Assembly (NCBI GenBank): GCA_014155875.1
Contig: JACEFZ010014611.1
Span: forward strand, 1 to 64,000
Direction of reading: 5' to 3'
DNA: 64,000 nt
DNA from: Cepaea nemoralis
Taxonomy: Eukaryota; Mollusca; Gastropoda; Stylommatophora; Helicidae
The position numbers and the translations under genes are program-made. Within the stretch, counting starts at the first letter, position 1. Every line of letters begins with the position of its first letter. Positions 48,201 to 58,106 of the stretch are shown here, piece after piece. The notes under the pieces are model-generated. The model saw only the letters and a program-made list of their open reading frames with translations. It did no database searches and was not told where the DNA came from.

Positions 48201-48282
48201 CTGCGCATTGCAAAAGTATGGCGTGCCGTTTTTATCAGAACTATGAAGTCGAAGGCTGTGAGTTGGCTGGGAATATCTCACA
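45243..48282 (-). repeat. 5' LTR of element 3
   Basis: Partner of 37,361-40,402, nearly identical, with scattered substitutions and small indels (for example near 45,300, 45,429 and 46,290). The CT-rich U3-side array is at 47,561-47,872. Confidence 0.95.
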
Positions 48283-48287
48283 AATGC

Positions 48288-48443
48288 ATATCTTTTATAT
48301 TGTTGCTGTTTTCAGTTAGCCTTGAACGATGTGTGAATGGTATGATGTATGAAAGAGAGTGATAAAAGGGCAGAATGTTAGACGGGCCTGCGTGCCCAAT
48401 TCTTAACCCTTTCAAAATAAAGTTTTGTTGTTGTTGTTGTTGT
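48288..48443 (+). mobile_element. Short retroelement with (TTG)n tail, copy 3
   Basis: Shares body motifs with the copies at 1.0 and 12.5 kb (GGGCCTGCGTGCCCAATT, CCCTTTCAAAATAAAGTT) but ends in TTG repeats (48,424-48,443) rather than GTTC. AATAAA precedes the tail. It starts right after the target duplication of LTR element 3. Confidence 0.7.
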
Positions 48444-48614
48444 AATATGCATTGGATATGTTTAGAACATTCATTTGACAATGATTTTTTCTTGTGTGAA
48501 TGTAACGTGCAAAATTGATGAACGAAAGATGCGTGATTGGAAGGCCAAATGTAAGATGGGCGTGTGTGTCCATTTTGAGTCCATTTGAAAATAAAGTTCG
48601 TTTGTTCGTTCGTT
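48444..48614 (+). mobile_element. Short retroelement with GTTC-type tail, copy 4
   Basis: Tandem, same orientation, next to copy 3. It starts with the shared AATATGCATTGG, contains TTCATTTGACAATG and AAATGTAAGATGGGCGTG, has AATAAA at 48,590-48,595 and ends with a GTTCGTTTGTTCG tail. Confidence 0.75.
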
Positions 48615-48905
48615 TTCTCCCACCGAAGTCCACGCAACAGTATCATGCTCTTTTGGCAACTTTACAAGTCTGCAGCCTCTTCCATACTGTTCCCGTTGTC
48701 CATACTTGCCTACCATGCATCCATCCTTTTGATTTCCAACTTCAGCATTAAAGTCACCTATTATGATATTTAATTCTGATTGCTTGCATGTCTTGAATGA
48801 TTCTCCACATGGTTATAACATTCGTCGATGCAGTCATCACTGCTATCTGTTGTTGGTGCATAAACTTGTATAATGTTAATATCGAAAGGTCTTCCACTCA
48901 GCATG
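48615..48905 (-). pseudogene. RTE-like LINE endonuclease fragment
   Basis: Minus-strand pieces in two frames read LSGRPFDINIIQVYAPTTDS, then IIGDFNAEVG (near 48,745) and VGKYGQREQYGRGCRLV. These are the AP-endonuclease motifs (VYAPT, GDFNA) that nick target DNA for LINE insertion. A stop and a frameshift are present. It is cut off on its left by the short retroelement. Confidence 0.75.
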
Positions 48906-49007
48906 AAAGGTTGGAGAGCATATATAATACGGCAATATGGGTGATCCAGGGGTGCACAAAGGACACACGAATTATATGCATGAGGCATGTCCATTTGTTT
49001 GTTTAAT
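48906..49007 (+). pseudogene. I-like LINE RT C-terminal scrap, copy 5
   Basis: A single frame reads RLESIYNTAIWVIQGCTKDT then CMRHV, matching LERIQNKAMRVILGCTRD and CMRYIL of the 23.1-kb copy. Only about 30 codons remain. Confidence 0.65.
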
Positions 49008-49034
49008 GACTCACGTAACTAAATTACTGTTGAG

Positions 49035-51380
49035 AATTATAATGAGAAGAAGAAGAAGTACTATAAAAACAGAAATTGGAGATGAGCAGTGTGGAATCGT
49101 GTAAGGTAAAGACACAAAAAATGTCATATACATCTTGAGAACATTAACAGGAATAATTATTTAAATAAAAAGACATTTAGATTTGTGATGTATTGAATGT
49201 TAAGGACATCTGGCAAGGTGAAACACGAAGAATGTAACAGAGTGTTTAACATTTCAAACACTGATGGCAACTATCTCAGAAAAATAAAGAATATTTACTG
49301 GCAACAAAGATTAACCTTACGAATTGAAAACCAATTAGTAACTTGTCAACACATTAAACAAGGCGTTTAGACATCGTTGTGTAGTATAACCTAATTTATC
49401 CTGTTTGTACAACAAAATAATAGTGAGATCTATAAAAGATCTATAAAAGAGATCCTCAGACATCAACAACTCTTCCTTTTACCGTCGTTATGTAGACGAT
49501 ATACTAATTATCACCACAGACGAGCTACAAGCAACATCTTTCCAGGCCACAATGAATAAGACGCATAAAAACATCTCTCTATCTATGGAACACGAGCACA
49601 ACAAAGCGTTACCGTTCCTAGATATTCTAATGAGACGTAGAGCAGACGGCACAATTCAAAGATCGGTGTATCGCAAAGGAACATGGACTGGCCAATACCT
49701 AAATTTTCAGAGCTTCACGTCTATCCAGTACAAACGGGGCTTAGTACGGACCCTGTTTGACCGTGCTAGAAAGATATGCACCCAGGACACACTGACAGAG
49801 GAATTTGAAACTCTGAAGAATGTCTTAAACCTGAATGGGTACTCCACAGGATTTATAAAGCGCCACTGCCAACAGCCCAAACCTAAACCAGACATAACTA
49901 CAGTCCCTAAACTCAAAGTATTCATCCAGCTAACCTTTCGAGGGGATGACGTAATGCAACGTCTATAAGACCGGCTTACTACAGCAGTAGGCCGAACATT
50001 CTGTGCTGCAACTCCAGTCATTAGATATAAAACCGTACCGATTCCTACACCAGCAGTCAAAGAGCCTGTTCCTCTGTACGCCACAAACAATTGTATTTAC
50101 CAATTCACATGTAGATGCCAGGCCCTCTACATTGGTAGAACAGAGAGACAGCTTAACAAACGAGTGTCAGAACACATACATCAATGGGTCAACAAGATAC
50201 AACACAGAGGAGATGCTAGCCTCGTGGGGCCGACACACCGGAAGCCCCCGGCGTCTTCAATTGGTAGGCACACTATCGAAAGCGGCCATGTGGTTGACAG
50301 AGACACTGCCTTTCGCGTGTTGTTTAACACACAAAATACTCGCTTGTTAAAATTTGCAGAAGCAATTATGATCAATCAACGCAAGCCAGAATTGTGCAAA
50401 CAGAAAGACATGTTAGTCAGCTTAAAATTACCGTGGTAGATAATTGACATTACTGTGCGAATATGTGTATATTTCAACTTGAAGGATTTATCTAGTTAAT
50501 TCATGTAAGTTGTGTGATTTCTGCAGTATGTACCTGACGAGATGCAGCGAAATATGCCAGGCAATAAATCGTGCAATCTATTGTTTGTTTCTTCGTTATT
50601 CAAATTCACTACGGGAAAACATTGTTTTGAAGATCTATAAAAGACACGCCATGAATATCTGTTGATGGACATAATGTAAAGAAGCTGCGTCACGCTGATG
50701 ACGTGGTTTTGGTGGCTGAAAATAAAACGTATTACATCAAATGATAGATATAATTCCAACAGAAAGTCAAAAATGTTGGTTTTAATCTGAATAACAGAAA
50801 GAAAAAAAACACAGATGTAATGGCTATTATAAAGGAATATCGATTACCCAAATACATCATAGAAGTGAATGGAACCAATATGAAATAATTCAATGCATTT
50901 AAGTATTTGGGTACTTTAATAACAGCAGATAGCAGTTACTTAAATGTTGAGTAGCACAAGCGAAGGCAGCATTTCACAAGATGAAGAATATCCTCTGCAA
51001 TTTATATTTGTCAAATGTGGCGAGGAAAAGAGTTATCATGAGCTATAATGAGCCAATCCTAATGTATGAAACCGTATCATGGCCATTTAGCGGGCAAGTA
51101 AGGAATTATGTGGAGGCGACGAAGATGCGGTTTTGTAGAACAATAATAAGAATACTTTGAATGGATAGAAAGAGCAATTACAACATGTTACTCGCATCAG
51201 AAAATGACAGTCCGCTTTTTTTGGGCATGTCATGACATGGGGACAGCTTGAGAATGTCATCACAGCGGGAAAGTTGGATGGGAGGAGAAGCAGTGGGAGA
51301 CTAAAGAGAAGATGCAGGATAGTTTGACATCATGGCATGGAGGAACGTTAATATAAGAAATAACTGGTAGCACAAGCGAC
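49035..51380 (+). mobile_element. RTE-like LINE relic, split by a Penelope-like element
   Basis: The left part (49,035-49,425) reads KTEIGDEQCGIV and YILRTLTG, then HIKQGV and a decayed region before the palm. The right part (50,645-51,380) resumes with RHADDVVLVAEN (YADD changed to HADD), FKYLGTLITAD and the C-terminal LENVITAGKLDG. Many stops and frameshifts. The two halves align to consecutive parts of the RTE-like copies at 55-57 kb, and the Penelope-like element sits exactly between them. Confidence 0.75.
49440..50630 (+). mobile_element. Penelope-like element, 5'-truncated, with GIY-YIG endonuclease
   Basis: One plus frame from about 49,447 to the TAG at 50,438-50,440, interrupted once by TAA at 49,966. 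The RT C-terminus has YRRYVDDILI (YVDD at 49,489) and ALPFLDILMRR; then a linker, then the GIY-YIG domain CIYQFTCRCQALYIGRTERQ (50,092-50,151) with a downstream SIGRHTIESGH. RT plus GIY-YIG is diagnostic of Penelope-like elements. The stop-to-end region contains GACGAGATGCAGCGAAATAT. A 14-bp repeat AGATCTATAAAAGA flanks it (49,426-49,439 and 50,631-50,644), and the left copy is partly doubled. Confidence 0.9.
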
Positions 51381-51423
51381 AACAAGCTGTGGACAGATAT
51401 AGTCTAGTCTCTAACGCCAAACA

Positions 51424-53024
51424 TGGCATGGGCTGTAAGAAGATATCAAGTCCCACAGGATATCAAAGATTCAAGCATCATAATACTGTACAAGAACAAG
51501 GGCGATCGGAGCGACTGCAACAACTATAGGGGTATCTCACTTCTGTGTATTGTTGGAAAAGTATTTGCCAGAATTGTTCTGCGGAAACTTCAAGCTCTGG
51601 GAGATCAAGTCTACCCCGAATCACAGTGTGGCTTTCGACAGAACCGGTCTACCATTGATATGATATTCTCATTGCGAAAAATGCGAAGAAAAATGCCTTG
51701 AACAGAATCAACCACTGTTTATTGCCTTCATCGACGTCACAAAAGGCATTTGATTTGGTCAGTCGTGAGGGTCTGTTCAAGGCACTAAAGAAGATTGGCT
51801 GCCCACCAACTCTTCTGTCCATTGTGGAATCGTTCCACACAGGCATGAAGGGTATAATCAAGTTTGATGGTGCAACTTCTGAAGAGTTTGAAATCAAGAG
51901 TGGAGTTAAGCAAGGTTGTGTACTAGCTTCCACCCTCTTTGGAATATACTTTTCTTTCATTTCTACTGAAATATGCCTTTTGTGATCAGGATGGCGGTAT
52001 ATACATTCACTCACGCTCAGATCGCGGCCTCTACAATGCTCAGAGATTGAAGGCCAAGACCAAAATTAGGAGGGTACTGATCAGAGAGTTGCTTTTTGCA
52101 GATGGTGCTGCAATTACGACACACTCTGAGGGAGAATTGCAATGTCTACTATCTGCATTCTCCAATGCTTGTTCCGAATTTGGTTTAACAATTAGCAAAA
52201 AGAAGACACAGATTATGTCACAAGGTGCACATGGGGTACCATCAATCTTTATTGACTTCGCCGAACTAGAGATGGTAGATCATTTTACAGATCTAAGATC
52301 AGTGGTAAATAGCAAATTATCCCTAGATCAGGAAATCAATACCCGGATTGGTAAGGCAGCAACAACAATGAACAGGTTAAGAAAAATAGTCTGGGAGAAC
52401 AGGAAGCTTACTGCCAAAACAAAAGTCCTTGTCTATCAAGCCTGTGTCCTTAGTACTCTTCTTTATGGCAGTAACACCTGGACAACTTACTCACACCAAG
52501 AGAAACGTTTAAACAGCTTTCATATGCGGTGTCTGCGAGGAATACTTGGTATTAAGTGGCAGGACAAAATCACAAATACTGAAGTATTGGAAAGATCAGG
52601 TTGTGTGACGGTTTATTCCATGCTCAGTCTTCGTAGACTTAGATGGATAGGACATCTTAGGAGGATGGATGATGGCAGAATACCAAAGGACATCTTTTTT
52701 GGTGAATTACAGATGGATAAGAGATCTCAGGATCGGCCTCTACTATGATACAAAGATGTGTGAACGCTGGACATGATTGATACTGGCTTTGATAATGCAC
52801 ATTGGGAGCAAGTCGCCGCTGAACGTGTTGCTTGGAGTGCAAACATCAGAAATGGAATAAAGACAAAGGAGAAAATTATTGCAGATAAGTCACACACCGA
52901 GCGTATGAAACGTAAGATGGTGCATGATGGTGGAAATAACCACGTGTTCACAAGCACTCACTGTGAACGAAAATTTATAGTGCGAATTGGCCTTATCAGT
53001 CACATTCGCTACCGCCATAGGTAA
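51424..53024 (+). pseudogene. LINE D: RT to C-terminal finger, broken
   Basis: A non-LTR RT of uncertain clade (RTE/CR1-like). Segments in changing frames: WKDSSI-type start with LYKNKGDRSDCNNYRGISLL, GFRQNRSTIDMIF, KAFDLVSREGLFKAL, GVKQGCVLA, then LFADGAAI near 52,095, where the usual ADD has become ADG. The C-terminal part from 52,000 to 52,748 is one good frame (YGSNTWTTYSHQEKRLNSF, RWIGHLRRMDDGRIPKDIF). A frame change follows, then a Zn-finger-like ending, CERKFIVRIGLISHIRYRH. Frames break near 51,700, 51,950 and 52,748. Inactive. Confidence 0.75.
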
Positions 53025-53086
53025 AATTTATTATGCCTTTTTAAAGCACAAACTATCGTCTGTCAAGACGGCAAGGTGCCAATGAA

Positions 53087-53197
<111 letters not shown>

Positions 53198-53211
53198 TAA
53201 GAGACATTCTA

Positions 53212-53720
<509 letters not shown>

Positions 53721-53934
53721 AAATAAATATAAGGACAAACAAGGCTAAATATAGAGCACTTACCTCTTGTGAGGAATATACGACAGCTACAACACACCGA
53801 TATTTGATTAAGAATTCCTTCCAGCATAACTGAAGATAATGGAGACTGTTTAATTGAGGATACGTGTAATCATTGTGACGTGATCAATTACCATACACTC
53901 AACATGACACTGGGGTTCTCAGCAAGAACTATGT

Positions 53935-55310
53935 CGAAGCAGACGTGATTGGAATGTCATTCGTTCATTCAGTAGCATGTCCTTTGCAGAACCTCGCTCC
54001 CATAACAACCTTCGGGACAACTTCTCGGTCATAAGAAAGATGCCCCGCGTCCGATACACCCATAAAGATATCAGCCGCCACATCCTGCACCCATCTTCTC
54101 TTTGGCCTTCCTCTTCCTCTCTTCCCAGGCACATCCCCCTCCATTATTGTTCTCTTCAAACTTTCGTGACGTTTCAAGTTACCAAAATATTACAATTTTC
54201 TTTGTTTTATCATTTTGTAAAACCTTCTTCAATGTTCAGCTCTTGAAGTATATATGAATTTGTTCTTTTCTTTATCCAGGATATTCTTGGAACCCGTCTA
54301 TAACATTTATATTCAAAGGCATTTATGCGCTGTTCAGCTTGTTTAGTAAGTGTCCAGGTCTCACAGGCGTATGTTGCAAAGGGAAAGAAGCATGCTCTTA
54401 AAAATCTAATTTTTGTAGTTCTATCTGTCCCTCTCCATAATTTATTCAGTTGTTTTAGTCTGTGGAGAGCAATAGCTATTCGTCTTTTAATTTCTGTCAT
54501 TGTGTCGCCGTTGTTGGTAATCAATGACCCAAGATATTCAAAATTGTCCACCACCTCCAATTGTTTCTTATTAACATATATTTCTGTCTCCATAGTAGTT
54601 TTATCTGTATGCATTATCTTTGTCTTCACTATGTTAAGATATAATATAAGATACCGCTAACCATTGGTATCATGAAGGCTAATAGACTACAATGGCTGGG
54701 GCATATAGAAAGAATGGAAGATAATAGGGAAACAAAACTCGCTTACACTCATGAAATAATGACCGTAGACCCCGAGGTAGACCAAGAAGACGGTGGAGAG
54801 ATAATACATGTACAGACCTACAAGCACTTGGAATCAACGACTGGCAAGAGAAGGTACACCAGAGTGACGAATGGAGACGGATTGTATCTGCAGCAAAGAA
54901 CCTCAATAGCTCGGAACGCTGAAGAAGAAGAAGAAGAAGAAGATATAATTTGTGATTTTCACTATTCGATTGTGTTAAGGTTATTATGTTTTCTATACCA
55001 TTCTGTGTTGTGGATAACAATACTGTATCATCAGCATACCGAATCTCTGGTAAGTCATGATCACCGATATTTAGGGCATCATATAGCTCCCTATTTATAT
55101 CATCTCTGACATTTCTCATTATATTTTCGGCGGACAGCTTAAACAAATAGGGGGACAGCACACAGCCCTGACGGACTCCTTGCTTGATGTCAACCAATCT
55201 GATGTCTCGCCATCTATTCTAACCGCTGCTTGTTGGTCTAGATAGAGTATTATATGTGTTGCATTCATGTGATGAAAAGCCCATATTCCTCATGATTTCC
55301 CAAAGTTTCT
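53935..55310 (-). pseudogene. LINE C: RTE-like RT, split by a nested insertion
   Basis: Minus strand. The right half (55,310-54,950) has KQGVRQGCVLSPYLF and IRYADDTVLLSTTQ with an intact YADD; upstream of about 55,200 the frame is shifted. The left half (54,645-54,210) reads NFEYLGSLITNNGD and the region after the palm, up to YILQELNIEEG; a further frame gives the C-terminus GKRGRGRPKRRWVQDV (54,100-54,000). An insertion at 54,646-54,939 with a 10-bp target duplication separates the halves, which lie in the same phase once the insert and one duplicate are ignored. RT family is inferred from motif similarity to RTE/BovB. Confidence 0.8.
54646..54939 (+). mobile_element. 294-bp LINE 3'-end copy, (GAA)n tail, nested in LINE C
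   Basis: Carries the C-terminal coding end RLQWLGHIERMED of another LINE, then the motif around AAAGAACCTCAA and a GAA tail. Target duplication AAGATATAAT is at 54,636-54,645 and 54,940-54,949. It is nearly identical to the copy at 57,801-58,095 apart from a few changes, one of which shifts the frame. It is opposite in orientation to its host LINE C. Confidence 0.9.
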
Positions 55311-55339
55311 GATGATATTCAAAATAATAATGATGGACC

Positions 55340-57776
55340 ATCAATTTTGAAGAAGAAGGTTCAGAATGCTCTTAACCATGTGAAAACTTGGAAGACCCCC
55401 GATTCAGACAGCATCACAATAGAAATGATTAATGCTTTAGAATAATATGTAATTGATAAAGTTACCAGACTGCTGGATATGTGATACTGGAGATATACTA
55501 CATGAACCACATGAGTTATGTAATTCTGTATTTATTGCAATCCCAAAGACATCATTATCCTTGGAATGTGATCCATCCATCCATCATGTGCCATGCCGGT
55601 AAGCGTGGGCGGTCATGTTCTGCCATCTCACTCGATCAACAGAGTCGTGGATCAGTTCCGTGTTTCTGTCTCGACCATGCCACAAGGCCAAGCCATCCAG
55701 ATACTTGTTTCTAGGTCTTCCCCTTGGTCTGTTCCCCTCGATCTTACCAGTTGTCACTAAGTTCTCCAAATCATTTCTTCTCATAACATGCCCAAAAAAT
55801 TGTGACTGTCTACGTCTAATGTCTCTGATCAGTTTACGATCTTCATTTGTTTCTTGAAGGACTTGTTCATTGGTCTTTCTGGCTGTCCATGGTATTCTTT
55901 GCATTTTCCTCAGAAACCACATTTCTACAGCCATCAGATGTTTTTCTGCCTGGCTGTTCATTGTCCAAGCTTCACATCCATATAAAAGTACAGGTTCTAT
56001 GTAGCATCTCAACACTCTTTTTCTCGTTTCAATTGACATCTTTTTATTGGTCAGTATGTTTTTCATCTTGCTAAAGGCTACTTTTGCCATGGCGATTCTT
56101 GTTCTAATCTCTTCAAGGCATCTCCCATCAGATGTTATTACTGTTCCGAGATAATTTTACCTATTCACTTGTTGAAGAATATTCCCATTTACTTGTATAT
56201 TACACTGTGGTATTTCGTTCTTCCTAGTGACGACCATAATCTGTGTCTTTTTACAATTTAATTCTAACCCTTGTTGTTCACTGTGTGTAACAACCGCATC
56301 TACTAAATTTTGCAGGTCCTGTTCATTGTCTGCAATCAAGACTGTATCATCTGCATATCTAATGCTATTGATGCATCGTCCCCCAATGTTAATTCCTTCC
56401 ATATTTTCAATATTTCTGAAAATATTTTCACTGTACAGGGAAAACAGATCTGGAGACATTACACATCCCTGTCTCACACCTCTCTTAATAGGCTGATATT
56501 GGCTTACTTCATTATCAACATCAAACAATTAGTATAATGAGCCACATCACAAACATTTTACTAAACATTATCATGCAAAGAGTTAGGAAGAACATACAAC
56601 CTGAAAGATGAGACGAACAATGTGGGTTTGTAGAAGGCTAGGGTACAGTAAATGCTGTGTATATACTGAGAACAATAATTGAACGTTCTATAGAAGTAAA
56701 CAAAGATCTATACCTCATTGACTACACAAAAGCTTTCGATAAAGTGAGACATGTCGACATGATAAGGATGCCTGAAGATCTACAAATTGATGGAAAAAAC
56801 CTGAGACTTGTAAAAAAACATATATTGGAAACAACACGCTGCTATAAGAATTGATAATGAAGTAGGTCAGTCAATATCAGCCTATTAAGAGAGGTGTGGG
56901 ACATGGATGTGTGATGTCTCCAGATCGTTTTTCCCCTTACAGTGAAAATATTTTCAGTAATATAGAAGATATGGAAGGAATCATCATTGGGGAACGGTAC
57001 ATCAATAACATTATATATGCATATGATACATTCTTTATTGCAGACAATGAACAGGACCTGCAACATTTAGTAGATGCGGTTGTTGCACACAGTGAAAAAC
57101 TAGGGTTAGAATTGAATTGTAAGAAGACACACATTATGGTCGTCACTGGGAAGAAGGAAATACCACGATTTAATATACAAGCAAACTGGCATATTCTTAC
57201 ACAAGTGAATCGGAACAGCTATCTCGGAACAGTCATAACATCTGATGGAAGATGCCTTGAAGAGATTAGAACAAGAATTGCCATTGCAAAGATAGCCTTT
57301 TCCAAAATGAAAAACATATTTACCAATAACAAAAATATCAATTGTAACGAGAAAAAGAGTGTTGAGGTGCTACACTAAACCTGTAATTATGTATGGATGT
57401 AAATCGTGGACAATGAGCATACAAGCTGAGAAACATCTGATGGCTGTAGAAATGTGGTTTCTGAGGAAAATGCAAAGAATACCATGGACAGACAGAAAAA
57501 CCAATGAACAGGTCTTTCAAGAAACAAATGAAGATAGTAAATTGATTAGAGACATTATATTTTGGGCATGTTATGAGAAGAAATGAATTAGAGAACTTGA
57601 TGACAACTGGCAAGATCCTAGGGAAGACCGAGAAGTAAATTCCTTGATGGCTTGGCAACGTGGCATGGTCGAGACAGAAATACGGAACTGATCTACGACT
57701 CTGGTGAACAAGTGAGAGGGCGAAACATGACCGCCCACGCTTATAGGCATGGCACATGATGGATGATGGATGGATA
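55340..57776 (+). mobile_element. RTE-like LINE copy B, interrupted by antisense copy A
   Basis: Plus-strand RT relic: VQNALNHVKTWKTPDSDSI and FCIYCNPK-type pieces at 55,340-55,570, then after the antisense copy it resumes near 56,515 with SHITNILLNIIMQRV, EQCGFVEG and DYTKAFDKVRHVDMI. Palm: INNIIYAYDTFFIADNE, where the usual YADD is scrambled. Thumb and C-terminus run to 57,776 with VEMWFLRKMQRIPWTDRK and a GATGG-type simple-repeat tail. Several stops and frameshifts. The strong likeness to copy A shows one family. Confidence 0.8.
55572..56512 (-). mobile_element. RTE-like LINE copy A, 5'-truncated, antisense inside copy B
   Basis: Minus strand, starts near 56,512 in the loop before the palm (KRGVRQGCVMSPDLFSLYSE), with an intact IRYADDTVLIADNE near 56,360, then a stop and frame change near 56,157. 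It continues with YLGTVITSDGRCLEEI-type sequence and a long open part, 56,090-55,584, through VLRCYIEPVLLYGCEAWT, FFGHVMRRNDLENLVTTGKI and RGRPRNKYLDGL, to a GGAT tail at 55,572-55,585. No clear target duplication flanks it; the right junction shows a few bases of shared sequence. Better preserved than its host. Confidence 0.85.
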
Positions 57777-57800
57777 TTATGTTAACAGTATATAGGTAGA

Positions 57801-58095
57801 TCTGTTTAAGTCCCCGCTAATCACTGGTATCATGAAGGCTAATAGACTACAATGGCTGGGGCATATAGAAAGAATGGAAGATAATAGGGAAACAAAACTC
57901 GCTTACACTCAGGAAATAAATGACCGTAGACCCCGAGGTAGACCAAGAAGGCGGTGGAGAGATAATACATGTACAGACCTACAAGCACTTGGAATCAACG
58001 ACTGGCAAGAGAAGGTCCACCAGAGAGACGAATGGAGACGGATTGTATTTGCAGCAAAGAACCTCAATGGCTCGGAACGCTGAAGAAGAAGAAGA
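57801..58095 (+). mobile_element. 295-bp LINE 3'-end copy, (GAA)n tail, second copy
   Basis: Same 3'-end segment as 54,646-54,939, here with an uninterrupted C-terminal frame (RLQWLGHIERMED, NDRRPRGRPRRRWRDNTC, ending NLNGSER at a TGA). Target duplication ATATAGGTAGA is at 57,790-57,800 and 58,096-58,106. The full LINE it derives from is not in the window. Confidence 0.9.
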
Positions 58096-58106
58096 ATATA
58101 GGTAGA

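Larger units (their letters stand above)
37361..48282 (-). mobile_element. LTR element 3, complete, with 3.04-kb LTRs and IN before RT (Gmr1-like)
   Basis: A 10.9-kb insertion on the minus strand. LTRs are 3,042 bp (left) and 3,040 bp (right), begin TGTGAG and end CTCACA, and are flanked by AATGC at 37,356-37,360 and 48,283-48,287. The internal region is only 4.84 kb, so the two LTRs together exceed it. Order in element sense: 5' LTR (right), primer-binding site, gag, protease, integrase, RT, RNase H, 3' LTR (left). The coding region keeps one frame apart from one frameshift in gag and two in-frame stops. The LTRs are nearly identical by eye, so the insertion is recent. It is the best reference element in the window. 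Confidence 0.95.

Noticed and set aside
37361..48282. 3-kb direct repeats as a segmental duplication
   Set aside because: TG...CA ends, 5-bp target duplication, primer-binding site and pol between them show LTRs.
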